Below are positions 7,507 to 15,476 of a DNA stretch of 51,981 nt, piece by piece. Position 1 is the stretch's first letter. Every line of letters starts with the position of its first letter. The DNA is from Clostridia bacterium (GTDB lineage Bacteria; Bacillota; Clostridia; Oscillospirales; CAG-272). Both the position numbers and the translations under genes were made by a program. The notes beneath the pieces were generated by a model. It saw only the letters and a program-made list of their open reading frames with translations, searched no databases and had not been told where the DNA came from. The stretch is taken from contig JAFXKD010000003.1 of the NCBI GenBank assembly GCA_017531925.1, positions 1 to 51,981 of the forward strand, in the 5' to 3' direction.

Positions 7507-8319
7507 ATGACTTATTTTGACGGTCCTGAAAACAAAGAGCAAAGGCTCTTTTATGCAAGGCTTGACGATCTGATGAAGCGCGCGGACGGGGGATATATTG
7601 CCCATTCTGCATTCCTGTCGCCGAGCGAAGCATTTCGGGCGGAGAAATATTTTGCATTAAAAGGTAATAAGGACAGGATTTGCTTTTTCGGCGGCTACGC
7701 GAGTGCCCAGAGAAAGCAAATCTTTCTTTTGCCGGAGTATATTTCGCCCTTTGATGATGAAAATATGCTTTTTGACGCGCTTGCGGAAGATCTTGATGAT
7801 GCCATAAAGGCATTGAGGATCACGGGAAGCGGTTTTCGTGCGCTCTCGCACAGGGATTATATGGGAAGCATATTTTCGTTTGGTATTGAGCGCGAGACTC
7901 TTGGTGATATATGCGTGCTTGACGATCACACGGCTATAGTTTTTTGCACCGCTGAGGTGGAAAAATATCTCCTTGCGGTTATGGAAGGGGTCGGGAATGA
8001 TAAGGTTAAGCTGGAGAGCATAAGGGTGGACAGAAATATGCCATCAACTCAGAAATATCAAGCCTTTACAGATACCGTTGCGAGCGACAGGCTTGACTGC
8101 GTTGTGGCATCTGTTTGCAATCTTGCGAGAGAAAAGGGACAAAATCTGATACGCGGCGGTCTCGTTGAGCATAATTATGAGCAGGCAGGAAAGATAGATG
8201 CAAGAGTGTCCGCGGGTGATATAATCAGCGCGCGCGGATATGGAAAATTTATAATTCGTGATATCTCGCAAACCACCAAAAAGGGAAGGATAAGGCTTTT
8301 GGCGGATAAATATATATAA
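7507..8319 (+). CDS. ylmH: YlmH family S4-domain RNA-binding protein
   Basis: The product is 270 aa. Its central region (FRALSHRDYMGSIFSFGIER) is the YlmH family signature, and the C-terminus is an S4 RNA-binding fold (VEHNYEQAGKIDARVSAGD). YlmH homologues bind ribosomes and have been linked to cell division and to rescue of stalled large subunits. The ATG lies 5 bp past the sepF stop with only a weak ribosome site, so translational coupling is likely. The divIVA gene often found next in this cluster is absent. Confidence 0.9.
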   Translation: MTYFDGPENKEQRLFYARLDDLMKRADGGYIAHSAFLSPSEAFRAEKYFALKGNKDRICFFGGYASAQRKQIFLLPEYISPFDDENMLFDALAEDLDDAIKALRITGSGFRALSHRDYMGSIFSFGIERETLGDICVLDDHTAIVFCTAEVEKYLLAVMEGVGNDKVKLESIRVDRNMPSTQKYQAFTDTVASDRLDCVVASVCNLAREKGQNLIRGGLVEHNYEQAGKIDARVSAGDIISARGYGKFIIRDISQTTKKGRIRLLADKYI

Positions 8320-8334
8320 ATATTAATAAAAATA

Positions 8335-8363
8335 TTGACAAAAAAAATATTTTGTGCTAATAT
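8335..8363 (+). promoter_or_regulatory. Promoter of the ileS T-box leader
   Basis: TTGACA (8335-8340) and TAATAT (8358-8363) are 17 bp apart, with a TGC extension. It gives a leader of nearly 280 nt. Confidence 0.75.
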
Positions 8364-8379
8364 TTATATTGGTAATATA

Positions 8380-8616
8380 TGTGGCTGTGACGAAGACGGT
8401 GTTTTTTAAAGGGCTTACAGAGAGCGTGCGGTTGGTGAAAGCGCGCAGCGAGTAGAAAAGCACAGATCACTTCCGAGCCGATCGCTGACAGTAACCTCAG
8501 GCGATCCGTATTTCTGCGTTAAGGAAATTGAGTGGCTTTTTCTCTTGAAAAAGCAAAATGAGTGGTACCGCGGTAATTCCGTCTCATAGGCGTTTTGTCT
8601 ATGGGACGTTTTTTAA
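8380..8616 (+). promoter_or_regulatory. T-box riboswitch controlling ileS
   Basis: The leader has the T-box consensus GAGTGGTACCGCGG (8560-8573), whose TGGTACC reads the tRNA 3' end. It is followed by an intrinsic terminator: CGTCTCATAG (8580-8589) pairs with CTATGGGACG (8599-8608), then a T-run. Stem I spans about 8384-8495, and a candidate specifier ATC (Ile) lies at 8466-8468 in CAGATCACTTCCGAG. Uncharged tRNA-Ile should stabilise the antiterminator and allow ileS transcription. The specifier placement is my reading of the stem I layout; the downstream gene independently supports isoleucine. Confidence 0.92.
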
Positions 8617-8646
8617 TTTTTGATAACAATTTAAAGGAGATATATT

Positions 8647-11442
8647 ATGGCAAAGGATTACACAGGTTCTTTAAATCTTCCAAGCACAAAATTTGAGATG
8701 AGAGCAAATCTTCCCTCAAGGGAGCCTCTTATGCTCGATTATTGGAATAGCATCGGTCTTTACGACAGGATGCAGGAAAGGGCGGCAGGCAAGCCCACGT
8801 TCGTCGTTCACGACGGACCTCCTTTCTCAAACGGAAATATCCATATGGGTACTTCGCTTAACAAAATTCTTAAGGATTTTATTAACAAATCAAAGACTAT
8901 GGAGGGCTATCTCGTGCCCTTTACACCCGGTTGGGACAACCATGGTATGCCTATTGAGTCGGCTATCATAAAGAAGAACAAGCTTGACAGAAAGAAGATG
9001 AGCATTTCCGATTTCCGCCGCCAGTGTCACGCGTTCGCTCAGGACTACGTTGACATTCAGATGGGACAGTTCAAGCGTCTTGGTGTAGTTGCGGATTGGG
9101 AGCGCCCCTATCTTACTATGAATCCCGAATTTGAGGCTCGCGAGGTTCTCGTTTTCGGTGAGATGTTCAAGAAGGGTTATATCTATAAGGGACTTAAGCC
9201 CGTTTATTGGTGCCCCAAGGATGAGACCGCTCTTGCAGAGGCTGAGATCGAATACAAGACCGACAAATGTACTTCCATTTACGTTAAGTTCAGAGTAAAT
9301 GACGATCTTGGCAAGCTTAACGGTGTTTGCGATAAGAACAACACATACTTTGTTATCTGGACAACAACCACATGGACTCTTCCCGGTAACCTTGCTATTG
9401 CACTTAATCCCGATGAGTATTACGTGGTTGCAAAGGCTGAGAACGGCGAGTGCTATATCGTAGCGGAGGCTCTTCTTCCCAAGACAATGGAAGAGGGCGG
9501 AATCGAAAATTACGAGGTTCTCACCAAGATGCCCGGACGTGAGTTTGAATATATGAAGGCTCAGCATCCCTTCCTTGATCGCGAGAGTCTCGTTTGCAAC
9601 GCCGACTACGTTACTATGGATAGCGGTACGGGCTGCGTTCATACGGCTCCCGGCTTTGGTGCGGACGACTACAATACCTGCCAGAGATACGGAATAGAGA
9701 TAATCGTTCCCGTTGATGATAGAGGATATCAGACAAAGGATGCGGGCAAGTTCGCAGGTCTTTACTATGAAGAATCCAACAAGGCGATCCTTGCCGATAT
9801 GGTCGAGACCGGTGCGCTCTTCGCATCAAAGGAATTTGAGCACGAATATCCTCACTGCTGGAGATGTAAGAATCCCATCATCTTCCGTGCAACGCCTCAG
9901 TGGTTCTGCTCGGTTGACGCATTTAAGGATGAAGCGGTTGCCGCTTGTCAGGGTGTTCAGTGGCTTCCCGAGTGGGGCGGTGACAGAATGGAGCAGATGA
10001 TCAGAGAGAGAGCCGATTGGTGTATCTCCCGTCAGCGTCATTGGGGTCTTCCCATTCCCGTATTCTACTGTGAGGATTGCGGTAAGCCCGTTTGCACGGA
10101 CGAAACTATAAAGAAAGTATCCGAGATCTTTGGAGCAGAGGGCTCCAATGCTTGGTTTGATAAGGAAGCATCTGAGCTTCTCCCCGAGGGCTTTGTATGT
10201 CCTCATTGCGGCGGTGTTCACTTTACTAAGGAGCATAACACACTTGACGGTTGGTTCGACTCCGGTTCCTCACACTTCTGCGCTCCCGACCTTTACCGTG
10301 AGATCGGTGAAGCGGCTGACGTTTATCTTGAGGGCGCCGACCAGTACAGAGGTTGGTTCCAGTCCTCGCTCCTCACAGCCGTTGGCGCGGTTGGAAGCGG
10401 TGCGCCCTTCAAGACTGTCCTTACGCACGGCTGGGTAGTTGACGGAGAGGGAAAGGCTATGCACAAATCCCTCGGTAACTCCATCGCTCCCGAGGAGATG
10501 ATCAAAAAGTACGGCGCTGACCTTGTTCGTCTTTGGGTTGCTTCGAGTGATTACCGCGTTGACGTTCGCGTTTCCGACAACATCTTCAAGCAGCTTTCCG
10601 AAACTTACAGAAAGATCAGAAATACGAGCCGTATCATTCTTGCAAATCTCAATGATTTCAATCCAGACACGGATATGGTCGCTATCGACGAGCTTTACGA
10701 AATAGATAAGTGGGCTCTTACACGTCTCAATGAGCTTGCTAAGGTTATCCGCGAGGGATACGATACTTACGAGTTCCACACGGTTTATCACAGTGTAAAT
10801 AATTTCTGCACAAATGATCTTTCAAAGCTCTTTATCGATATAACGAAGGACAGGGTTTACGTTGAGAAAAAGGACAGCAAGGCGAGAAGAAGCGCTCAGA
10901 CCGCAATGTACCTTATCATATCCGGTATGACTCGTCTTATCGCTCCCATGCTCAGCTTTACGGCAGAGGAGATCTGGCAGGCTATGCCTCACTCAAAGGA
11001 CGAGATCAAGGAGAGTGTATTCCTTAACGATATGCCCGAGTACTCCGAGGAGCTTACATTTGGCGGTATGAGTGACAGATGGAATAAGCTCTTTACACTC
11101 AGAGATGACGTTATGAAGGCTCTTGAGCTTGCTCGTGCATCCAAGCTTATAGGTAAGTCCCTTGACGCAAAGGTTACTATCTACGTAAGCAACGATGAGC
11201 ATAAGGCTCTTCTTCAGAGCTTTGCAGACGATCTTGCTACCGTATTTATCGTTTCAGGTGCGAGTGTGGTTGACGGCAATGCGGTCGAGGGAGCTTACAC
11301 CGAGACTGAGAGCGGAATTGCAGTTCTCGTTGAAAAGGCTGACGGACATAAATGTGACCGTTGTTGGACTTACTCCACAGAGGGTGTTCACGACGAGGAT
11401 GGCTTCATCTGCGAAAGATGCAGAAAAATTCTTGAAGGATAA
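8647..11442 (+). CDS. ileS: Isoleucyl-tRNA synthetase
   Basis: The product is 931 aa, the usual length. The class I HIGH-type motif is PPFSNGNIHMG (about 58-68). The KMSKS-type loop reads AMHKSLGNS (about 602-610), with Met-His where Met-Ser is standard. Cys-pair zinc sites lie in YCEDCGKPVC plus CPHCG, and at the C-terminus in CDRCWTYS plus CERC. The central editing domain is intact in length. It charges tRNA-Ile with isoleucine. Expression is governed by the T-box just upstream, and lspA follows after 11 bp. Confidence 0.98.
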   Translation: MAKDYTGSLNLPSTKFEMRANLPSREPLMLDYWNSIGLYDRMQERAAGKPTFVVHDGPPFSNGNIHMGTSLNKILKDFINKSKTMEGYLVPFTPGWDNHGMPIESAIIKKNKLDRKKMSISDFRRQCHAFAQDYVDIQMGQFKRLGVVADWERPYLTMNPEFEAREVLVFGEMFKKGYIYKGLKPVYWCPKDETALAEAEIEYKTDKCTSIYVKFRVNDDLGKLNGVCDKNNTYFVIWTTTTWTLPGNLAIALNPDEYYVVAKAENGECYIVAEALLPKTMEEGGIENYEVLTKMPGREFEYMKAQHPFLDRESLVCNADYVTMDSGTGCVHTAPGFGADDYNTCQRYGIEIIVPVDDRGYQTKDAGKFAGLYYEESNKAILADMVETGALFASKEFEHEYPHCWRCKNPIIFRATPQWFCSVDAFKDEAVAACQGVQWLPEWGGDRMEQMIRERADWCISRQRHWGLPIPVFYCEDCGKPVCTDETIKKVSEIFGAEGSNAWFDKEASELLPEGFVCPHCGGVHFTKEHNTLDGWFDSGSSHFCAPDLYREIGEAADVYLEGADQYRGWFQSSLLTAVGAVGSGAPFKTVLTHGWVVDGEGKAMHKSLGNSIAPEEMIKKYGADLVRLWVASSDYRVDVRVSDNIFKQLSETYRKIRNTSRIILANLNDFNPDTDMVAIDELYEIDKWALTRLNELAKVIREGYDTYEFHTVYHSVNNFCTNDLSKLFIDITKDRVYVEKKDSKARRSAQTAMYLIISGMTRLIAPMLSFTAEEIWQAMPHSKDEIKESVFLNDMPEYSEELTFGGMSDRWNKLFTLRDDVMKALELARASKLIGKSLDAKVTIYVSNDEHKALLQSFADDLATVFIVSGASVVDGNAVEGAYTETESGIAVLVEKADGHKCDRCWTYSTEGVHDEDGFICERCRKILEG

Positions 11443-11453
11443 GGAGAATTTAT

Positions 11454-12038
11454 ATGCTTGTGTGGCTTATAATTATAGCCGGTATAGTTTTTCTTGACCA
11501 GCTTACAAAATGGCTCACGGTCATCAATCTCGACCTTTACGAATCGGTTACGGTAATAAAGGGCTTTCTCAATTTTAAATACGTTCGCAATACGGGAGCG
11601 GCATTCAGTTTGTTTGACAAGCCGGACGAGCGTTGGATATTTATGAGCATATCGACCGTTGCAATTATCGCTATGTTTGTCTATCTTTGGCACAACAGAA
11701 AGGGAGATAAGCTACTCTGTGTTGCGCTCAGCTTTATCGTGGGCGGAGGACTTGGAAATATGGTTGACAGAACTCTGCTCGGTTACGTGGTGGACTTTCT
11801 TGATTTTATAATATGGCGCACTCCCGAGGGCAGAGAGGTGCATTTTGCTACCTTTAACGTTGCCGACAGCTTCGTTTGCGTTGGTGTCGGACTCTTTGCG
11901 CTTGCGGTTATCCTTGAAGAGGTAAGGGAATACAAAAAAAGCAGAGCGGCAAAGCTTGGTGCAGTAGCAGAGAACGGTGAAGCTGCCTCGGAAACAGTTG
12001 AGCCGGAAACGGAAGAAAATGAAGAAAACGATACTTAA
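11454..12038 (+). CDS. lspA: Lipoprotein signal peptidase (signal peptidase II)
   Basis: The product is 194 aa. Four membrane helices carry the family motifs: DQLTKW near the N-terminus, KYVRNTGAAFS, and the catalytic aspartates in GNMVDR (about 105) and FNVADSF (about 138). It cleaves prolipoproteins ahead of the lipidated Cys. The C-terminal 35 residues form a Glu-rich cytoplasmic tail not needed in most homologues. The stop overlaps the start of the pseudouridine synthase gene by 20 bp. Lipoproteins encoded elsewhere in this window (33.5 and 46.7 kb) would be substrates. Confidence 0.97.
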   Translation: MLVWLIIIAGIVFLDQLTKWLTVINLDLYESVTVIKGFLNFKYVRNTGAAFSLFDKPDERWIFMSISTVAIIAMFVYLWHNRKGDKLLCVALSFIVGGGLGNMVDRTLLGYVVDFLDFIIWRTPEGREVHFATFNVADSFVCVGVGLFALAVILEEVREYKKSRAAKLGAVAENGEAASETVEPETEENEENDT

Positions 12039-12966
12039 GCTGATTGAGGACGATATCGGCACGAGAATAGATACAGTGATAGCGGAGCGCGAGAAGATCT
12101 CGCGCTCCGCAGGCGCAAAGCTCGTAGAGGGCGGTATGGTTCTTGTGAATTCTCAAAAGGTAGCTAAAAACTACAAAATAAAGGAAAATGACGTTATAGT
12201 CATTTTCCATCCTGAGGTCGAGACATACGATGTTCAGCCGCAGAATATTCCTCTTGACATCGTTTACGAGGATTACGATATAGTCGTTGTAAATAAGAAA
12301 AAAGGAATGGTAGTGCATCCCGCTGCGGGTAATCCCGACGGAACGCTCGTAAATGCGCATCTTTATCATTGCGGAGATTCGCTTTCCGGTGTGGGCGGAG
12401 TAGCACGCCCGGGAATAGTTCACCGTATCGACAAGGATACGAGCGGTCTTCTTGTAGTAGCTAAAAACGATAAAGCTCACGTATTTCTTTCAGAGGAGCT
12501 TAAATCTCACAAGGTGAACCGCGTTTATCACGCGATAGTAGTAGGAAATCTTAAGGAGCTTTCGGGAACAGTTGACGCGCCGATCGGACGTCATCCCGTT
12601 GACAGAAAAAAGATGGCGGTCATTAAAAACGAGGGATATACCTCGCGCCAGGCTATTACTCATTACCGAGTTATCAAGAGATATAACGGATTTGATTATA
12701 TTCAATGCGTGCTTGAAACGGGAAGAACTCACCAGATAAGAGTTCATATGGCGTATCTTGGACATCCGCTTCTCGGCGACGAGGTTTACGGAGGCGCAAA
12801 AACGAGATTTCAGTCGCTTCACAGGGACTGCATTCACGGTCAGTGCCTGCACGCCAAGGAGCTTCATCTGACGCATCCGACCACGAATATGAATTGCACG
12901 TTTACATCGGAGCTTCCCGATGATTTTAAGCGGGTTTTGGATTTACTTGAAAAGACCTGCACGTAA
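12019..12966 (+). CDS. rluD: RluA/RluD-family pseudouridine synthase with S4 domain
   Basis: The product is 315 aa. An N-terminal S4 domain (about 1-75) is followed by the catalytic domain with HRIDKDTSGLLVVAK, whose Asp (about 138) is the nucleophile, and later LETGRTHQIRVHM. RluD-type enzymes make pseudouridines in helix 69 of 23S rRNA; the gene next to lspA in Bacillota (ylyB) belongs here, so the exact target is inferred. The ATG at 12019 lies inside lspA after GGAAGAAA; an in-frame ATG at 11977 is deeper inside lspA and less likely. Confidence 0.9.
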   Translation: MKKTILKLIEDDIGTRIDTVIAEREKISRSAGAKLVEGGMVLVNSQKVAKNYKIKENDVIVIFHPEVETYDVQPQNIPLDIVYEDYDIVVVNKKKGMVVHPAAGNPDGTLVNAHLYHCGDSLSGVGGVARPGIVHRIDKDTSGLLVVAKNDKAHVFLSEELKSHKVNRVYHAIVVGNLKELSGTVDAPIGRHPVDRKKMAVIKNEGYTSRQAITHYRVIKRYNGFDYIQCVLETGRTHQIRVHMAYLGHPLLGDEVYGGAKTRFQSLHRDCIHGQCLHAKELHLTHPTTNMNCTFTSELPDDFKRVLDLLEKTCT

Positions 12967-13000
12967 AAAAACAGACTTCAAGGAGAAGTCTGTTTTTTGT
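12965..13000. terminator. Terminator between rluD and gpmI (convergent)
   Basis: AAAAAACAGACTT and AAGTCTGTTTTTT form a 13-bp stem with a CAAGGAG-type loop. It is A/T-flanked and usable by both strands. Confidence 0.9.
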
Positions 13001-13008
13001 TTTGGTTT

Positions 13009-14667
13009 TTATTTAACTTCGATAATGGATTCGTTCCACATGTCGGGAGCCTCAAAGCCGAGAAGGTTTACCATCGTCGCTGCTACGTTAGCAAGTCCGA
13101 ACTGACCTTTATCTGCCTTTACGGTATAATTCTCAGAATAGAAATTATCGTAGATGATGCAGGGAACGGGGTTTAATGTATGGCTCGTCTTGGACTTGAA
13201 GCTGCCGTCCTTGTTGGGCTTTGGCTGCTTTGTCTTTTTGTCCATCTCGTACATCTCGTCAGCATTTCCGTGATCTGCCGTGATGAGCGCAACACCGTGA
13301 AGCTTATCAACAACGTCGATTATTCTCTTGAGCTGAAGGTCGAGAGCCTCCATAGAGCATCTCGTAGCCGCGAGATTTCCGGTGTGTCCGACCATATCAC
13401 CGTTAGGGAAGTTTACGCGAAGATATGCGTATTTTCCGCTTTCAAGACATTCAATGAGCTTATCGGTGATCTCTGCGCATTTCATCCAGGGTCTCTGCTC
13501 AAAGGGAACGACGTCGGAGGGAACCTCGATATAAGTTTCAAGCTCCTCGGAGAACTTGCCAGATTTGTTACCGTTCCAGAAGTAGGTTACGTGACCGTAT
13601 TTCTGTGTTTCGGAGATAGCGAGCTGAGAAACGCCTGTGTTTGTAAGATATTCACCGAGAGTATTTGTGATCTCGGGAGGATTTACAAGATATTTTGAGG
13701 GGATGTGAAGGTCGCCATCATATTCGAGTATACCCGCGTAAACAACATTGGGAACTCTTACGCGGTCGAACTTGTCAAACTCTGCGCCGCCCTCGAATGC
13801 CTTGGAAATTTCAATGGAACGGTCACCGCGGAAGTTGTAGAAGATAACGCTGTCGCCGTCGTTAATTGTGCCAACAGGTGTGCCGTTTTCAGCAATAACA
13901 AAGGGAGGAAGATCCTGGTCGATCACCTTGTATTCATCACGGTAGGTCTGAACAGCCTTTGCAGCGCAGTAGAACTGTCTGCCTTCGCCAAGCACGTGAG
14001 TTTTCCATCCAAGGTCAACCATTGCCCAGTTTGCTTCATATCTGTCCATAGTGATCTTCATTCTGCCGCCGCCGCTTGCAATACGTGCATCAAAGCCGTC
14101 ACCGTTAAGTGAAGCGAGGAAATCCTCAAAGGGAAGAATATATTCAAGTGCGCTTGTTTCACCAACGTCGCGTCCATCTATAAGAATATGGATTCTTACC
14201 TTATTTACGCCCTCGGTCTTGGACTGCTCGAGCATTGCCTTGAGGTGATCGATGTGTGAATGCACGTTACCGTCTGAGAAAAGACCGATAAAGTGAAGTG
14301 TTGAGTCATTTGCTTTTACATTAGATATAAGCTCGCACCAGATGGATGAAGAAAACATCTTTTTGCTCTCGATCGAATTTGAAACGAGCTTTGCGCCCTG
14401 AGCAAATACCTGACCCGAGCCAAGAGCGTTGTGACCGACCTCGCTGTTACCCATATCGTCGTCGGAAGGGAGTCCTACTGCCGTGCCGTGAGCCTTAAGA
14501 TTTACCATAGGATATTTTGCCATGAGCATATCGAGTGTGGGCGTGTATGCCTGAGCTACCGCGTTTGAAACGGTATTGGGAGCAAGTCCCACGCCGTCCA
14601 TAACTATAGTGAGAACGGGACCCTTTACGCCGCTAAAGCCGTTAAGCTTATTAAGAGATTTGTTCAT
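13009..14667 (-). CDS. gpmI: 2,3-bisphosphoglycerate-independent phosphoglycerate mutase
   Basis: The product is 552 aa, a little longer than the usual 510. The N-terminus has VMDGVGLAPNTVSNAV, with the first metal-binding Asp. The phosphoserine motif is DDMGNSEVGHNALG (Ser about 75). The C-terminal metal cluster is in ITADHGNADEM plus KTSHTLNPVP. The enzyme interconverts 3- and 2-phosphoglycerate in glycolysis, using two manganese ions. CGGAGG lies ahead of the ATG. It is monocistronic with its own promoter. Confidence 0.97.
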   Translation of the reverse strand: MNKSLNKLNGFSGVKGPVLTIVMDGVGLAPNTVSNAVAQAYTPTLDMLMAKYPMVNLKAHGTAVGLPSDDDMGNSEVGHNALGSGQVFAQGAKLVSNSIESKKMFSSSIWCELISNVKANDSTLHFIGLFSDGNVHSHIDHLKAMLEQSKTEGVNKVRIHILIDGRDVGETSALEYILPFEDFLASLNGDGFDARIASGGGRMKITMDRYEANWAMVDLGWKTHVLGEGRQFYCAAKAVQTYRDEYKVIDQDLPPFVIAENGTPVGTINDGDSVIFYNFRGDRSIEISKAFEGGAEFDKFDRVRVPNVVYAGILEYDGDLHIPSKYLVNPPEITNTLGEYLTNTGVSQLAISETQKYGHVTYFWNGNKSGKFSEELETYIEVPSDVVPFEQRPWMKCAEITDKLIECLESGKYAYLRVNFPNGDMVGHTGNLAATRCSMEALDLQLKRIIDVVDKLHGVALITADHGNADEMYEMDKKTKQPKPNKDGSFKSKTSHTLNPVPCIIYDNFYSENYTVKADKGQFGLANVAATMVNLLGFEAPDMWNESIIEVK

Positions 14668-14711
14668 TATTGAACCTCCGTATATAATAATATAAATTTA
14701 CACTATCCTAT

Positions 14712-14740
14712 AGTATAACTTTTTTTACCGTATTTTTCAA
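14712..14740 (-). promoter_or_regulatory. Promoter of gpmI
   Basis: On the minus strand, TTGAAA (14735-14740) and TATACT (14712-14717) are 17 bp apart. Confidence 0.65.
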
Positions 14741-14799
14741 GGGGTTTAGAAAAAATAAATATATTTTTAACAAATTTTGTTTCTTTCGACGTCTTTCGC

Positions 14800-14828
14800 T
14801 TGACGGCGGCAAAAAAATAGTGTATAAT
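14800..14828 (+). promoter_or_regulatory. Promoter of the DUF7662-MazG fusion gene
   Basis: TTGACG (14800-14805) and TATAAT (14823-14828) are 17 bp apart. Confidence 0.7.
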
Positions 14829-14869
14829 AATGAAAAAGGGACAAATCTTTGTTAAAAAAGGGATAATTT

Positions 14870-15424
14870 ATGAAAAAATATAAGGAACTTTACGATTTTT
14901 TAAAGCTTCAGGACGAGGAAAAAATAGAGATGACCTTCACGGAGGTCGAGGAGCTGATATATAATAAGCTTCCGAAAAGCGCCTTTAAGCACCGTCAATG
15001 GTGGGCAAACGGCGGTCACGTTCAGGCTAATGCGTGGCTTGATGCAGGATACATTGTCAAAAAGGTGAATTTCAAGGAGCAGAGAGTTATCTTTGAGGCT
15101 GCTAACGAGAATATAAAGACTTATAACAAGCTCGTGCGCGACAGGATCCCCGAGATAATCGAGGGAGAGGGAAAAAAGTGTCTTTATGAGGTGCTTGGCG
15201 ATTTTGAATATCTTGTTGCACTTGACGCAAAGCTTGAGGAGGAGGTTGCCGAATACCGCGAGGACAGAAGTGTTAACGAGCTTGCGGATATGCTTGAGGT
15301 CATTTATGCGGCGGCCCTCGCTCTTGGTTATACGCGCGAGGCACTTGAGGAGATACGTGAGGAAAAGGCTCGCGAGCGCGGAGCATTCGAAAAGAAATAC
15401 TTTCTTCGCAAGGTTGAAGAGTAA
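14870..15424 (+). CDS. Two-domain protein: DUF7662-like N-terminus fused to a MazG-like nucleotide pyrophosphohydrolase
   Basis: The product is 184 aa. Residues 1-75 contain the pattern MTFTEVEELIYNKLPKSA followed by HRQWWANGG and NAWLDAGYIVKKV, which resembles the small DUF7662 domain. Residues about 84-180 are a MazG-like NTP pyrophosphohydrolase: TYNKLVRDRIPEII, then EEVAE (metal-binding EExxE, 124-128) and ELAD (ExxD, 137-140). MazG-type enzymes hydrolyse NTPs or modified nucleotides to monophosphate and PPi. The first domain's role is unknown, although its WW-containing core looks like a nucleic-acid or ligand-binding fold. The gene is transcribed alone. Confidence 0.8.
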   Translation: MKKYKELYDFLKLQDEEKIEMTFTEVEELIYNKLPKSAFKHRQWWANGGHVQANAWLDAGYIVKKVNFKEQRVIFEAANENIKTYNKLVRDRIPEIIEGEGKKCLYEVLGDFEYLVALDAKLEEEVAEYREDRSVNELADMLEVIYAAALALGYTREALEEIREEKARERGAFEKKYFLRKVEE

Positions 15425-15434
15425 TTACATAAGA

Positions 15435-15471
15435 AAAGCAGGAAGAGTAAATCTTCCTGCTTTATTTTTTT
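15435..15471. terminator. Terminator after the DUF7662-MazG gene (convergent)
   Basis: AAAGCAGGAAGA and TCTTCCTGCTTT form a 12-bp stem, loop GTAAA, with a T-rich tail. It is probably shared with the convergent hydrolase gene. Confidence 0.88.
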
Positions 15472-15476
15472 ATTCG

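Noticed and set aside
7013..7813. 266-aa open frame on the minus strand over sepF and ylmH
   Set aside because: It is a shadow of two recognised genes and has no start context.
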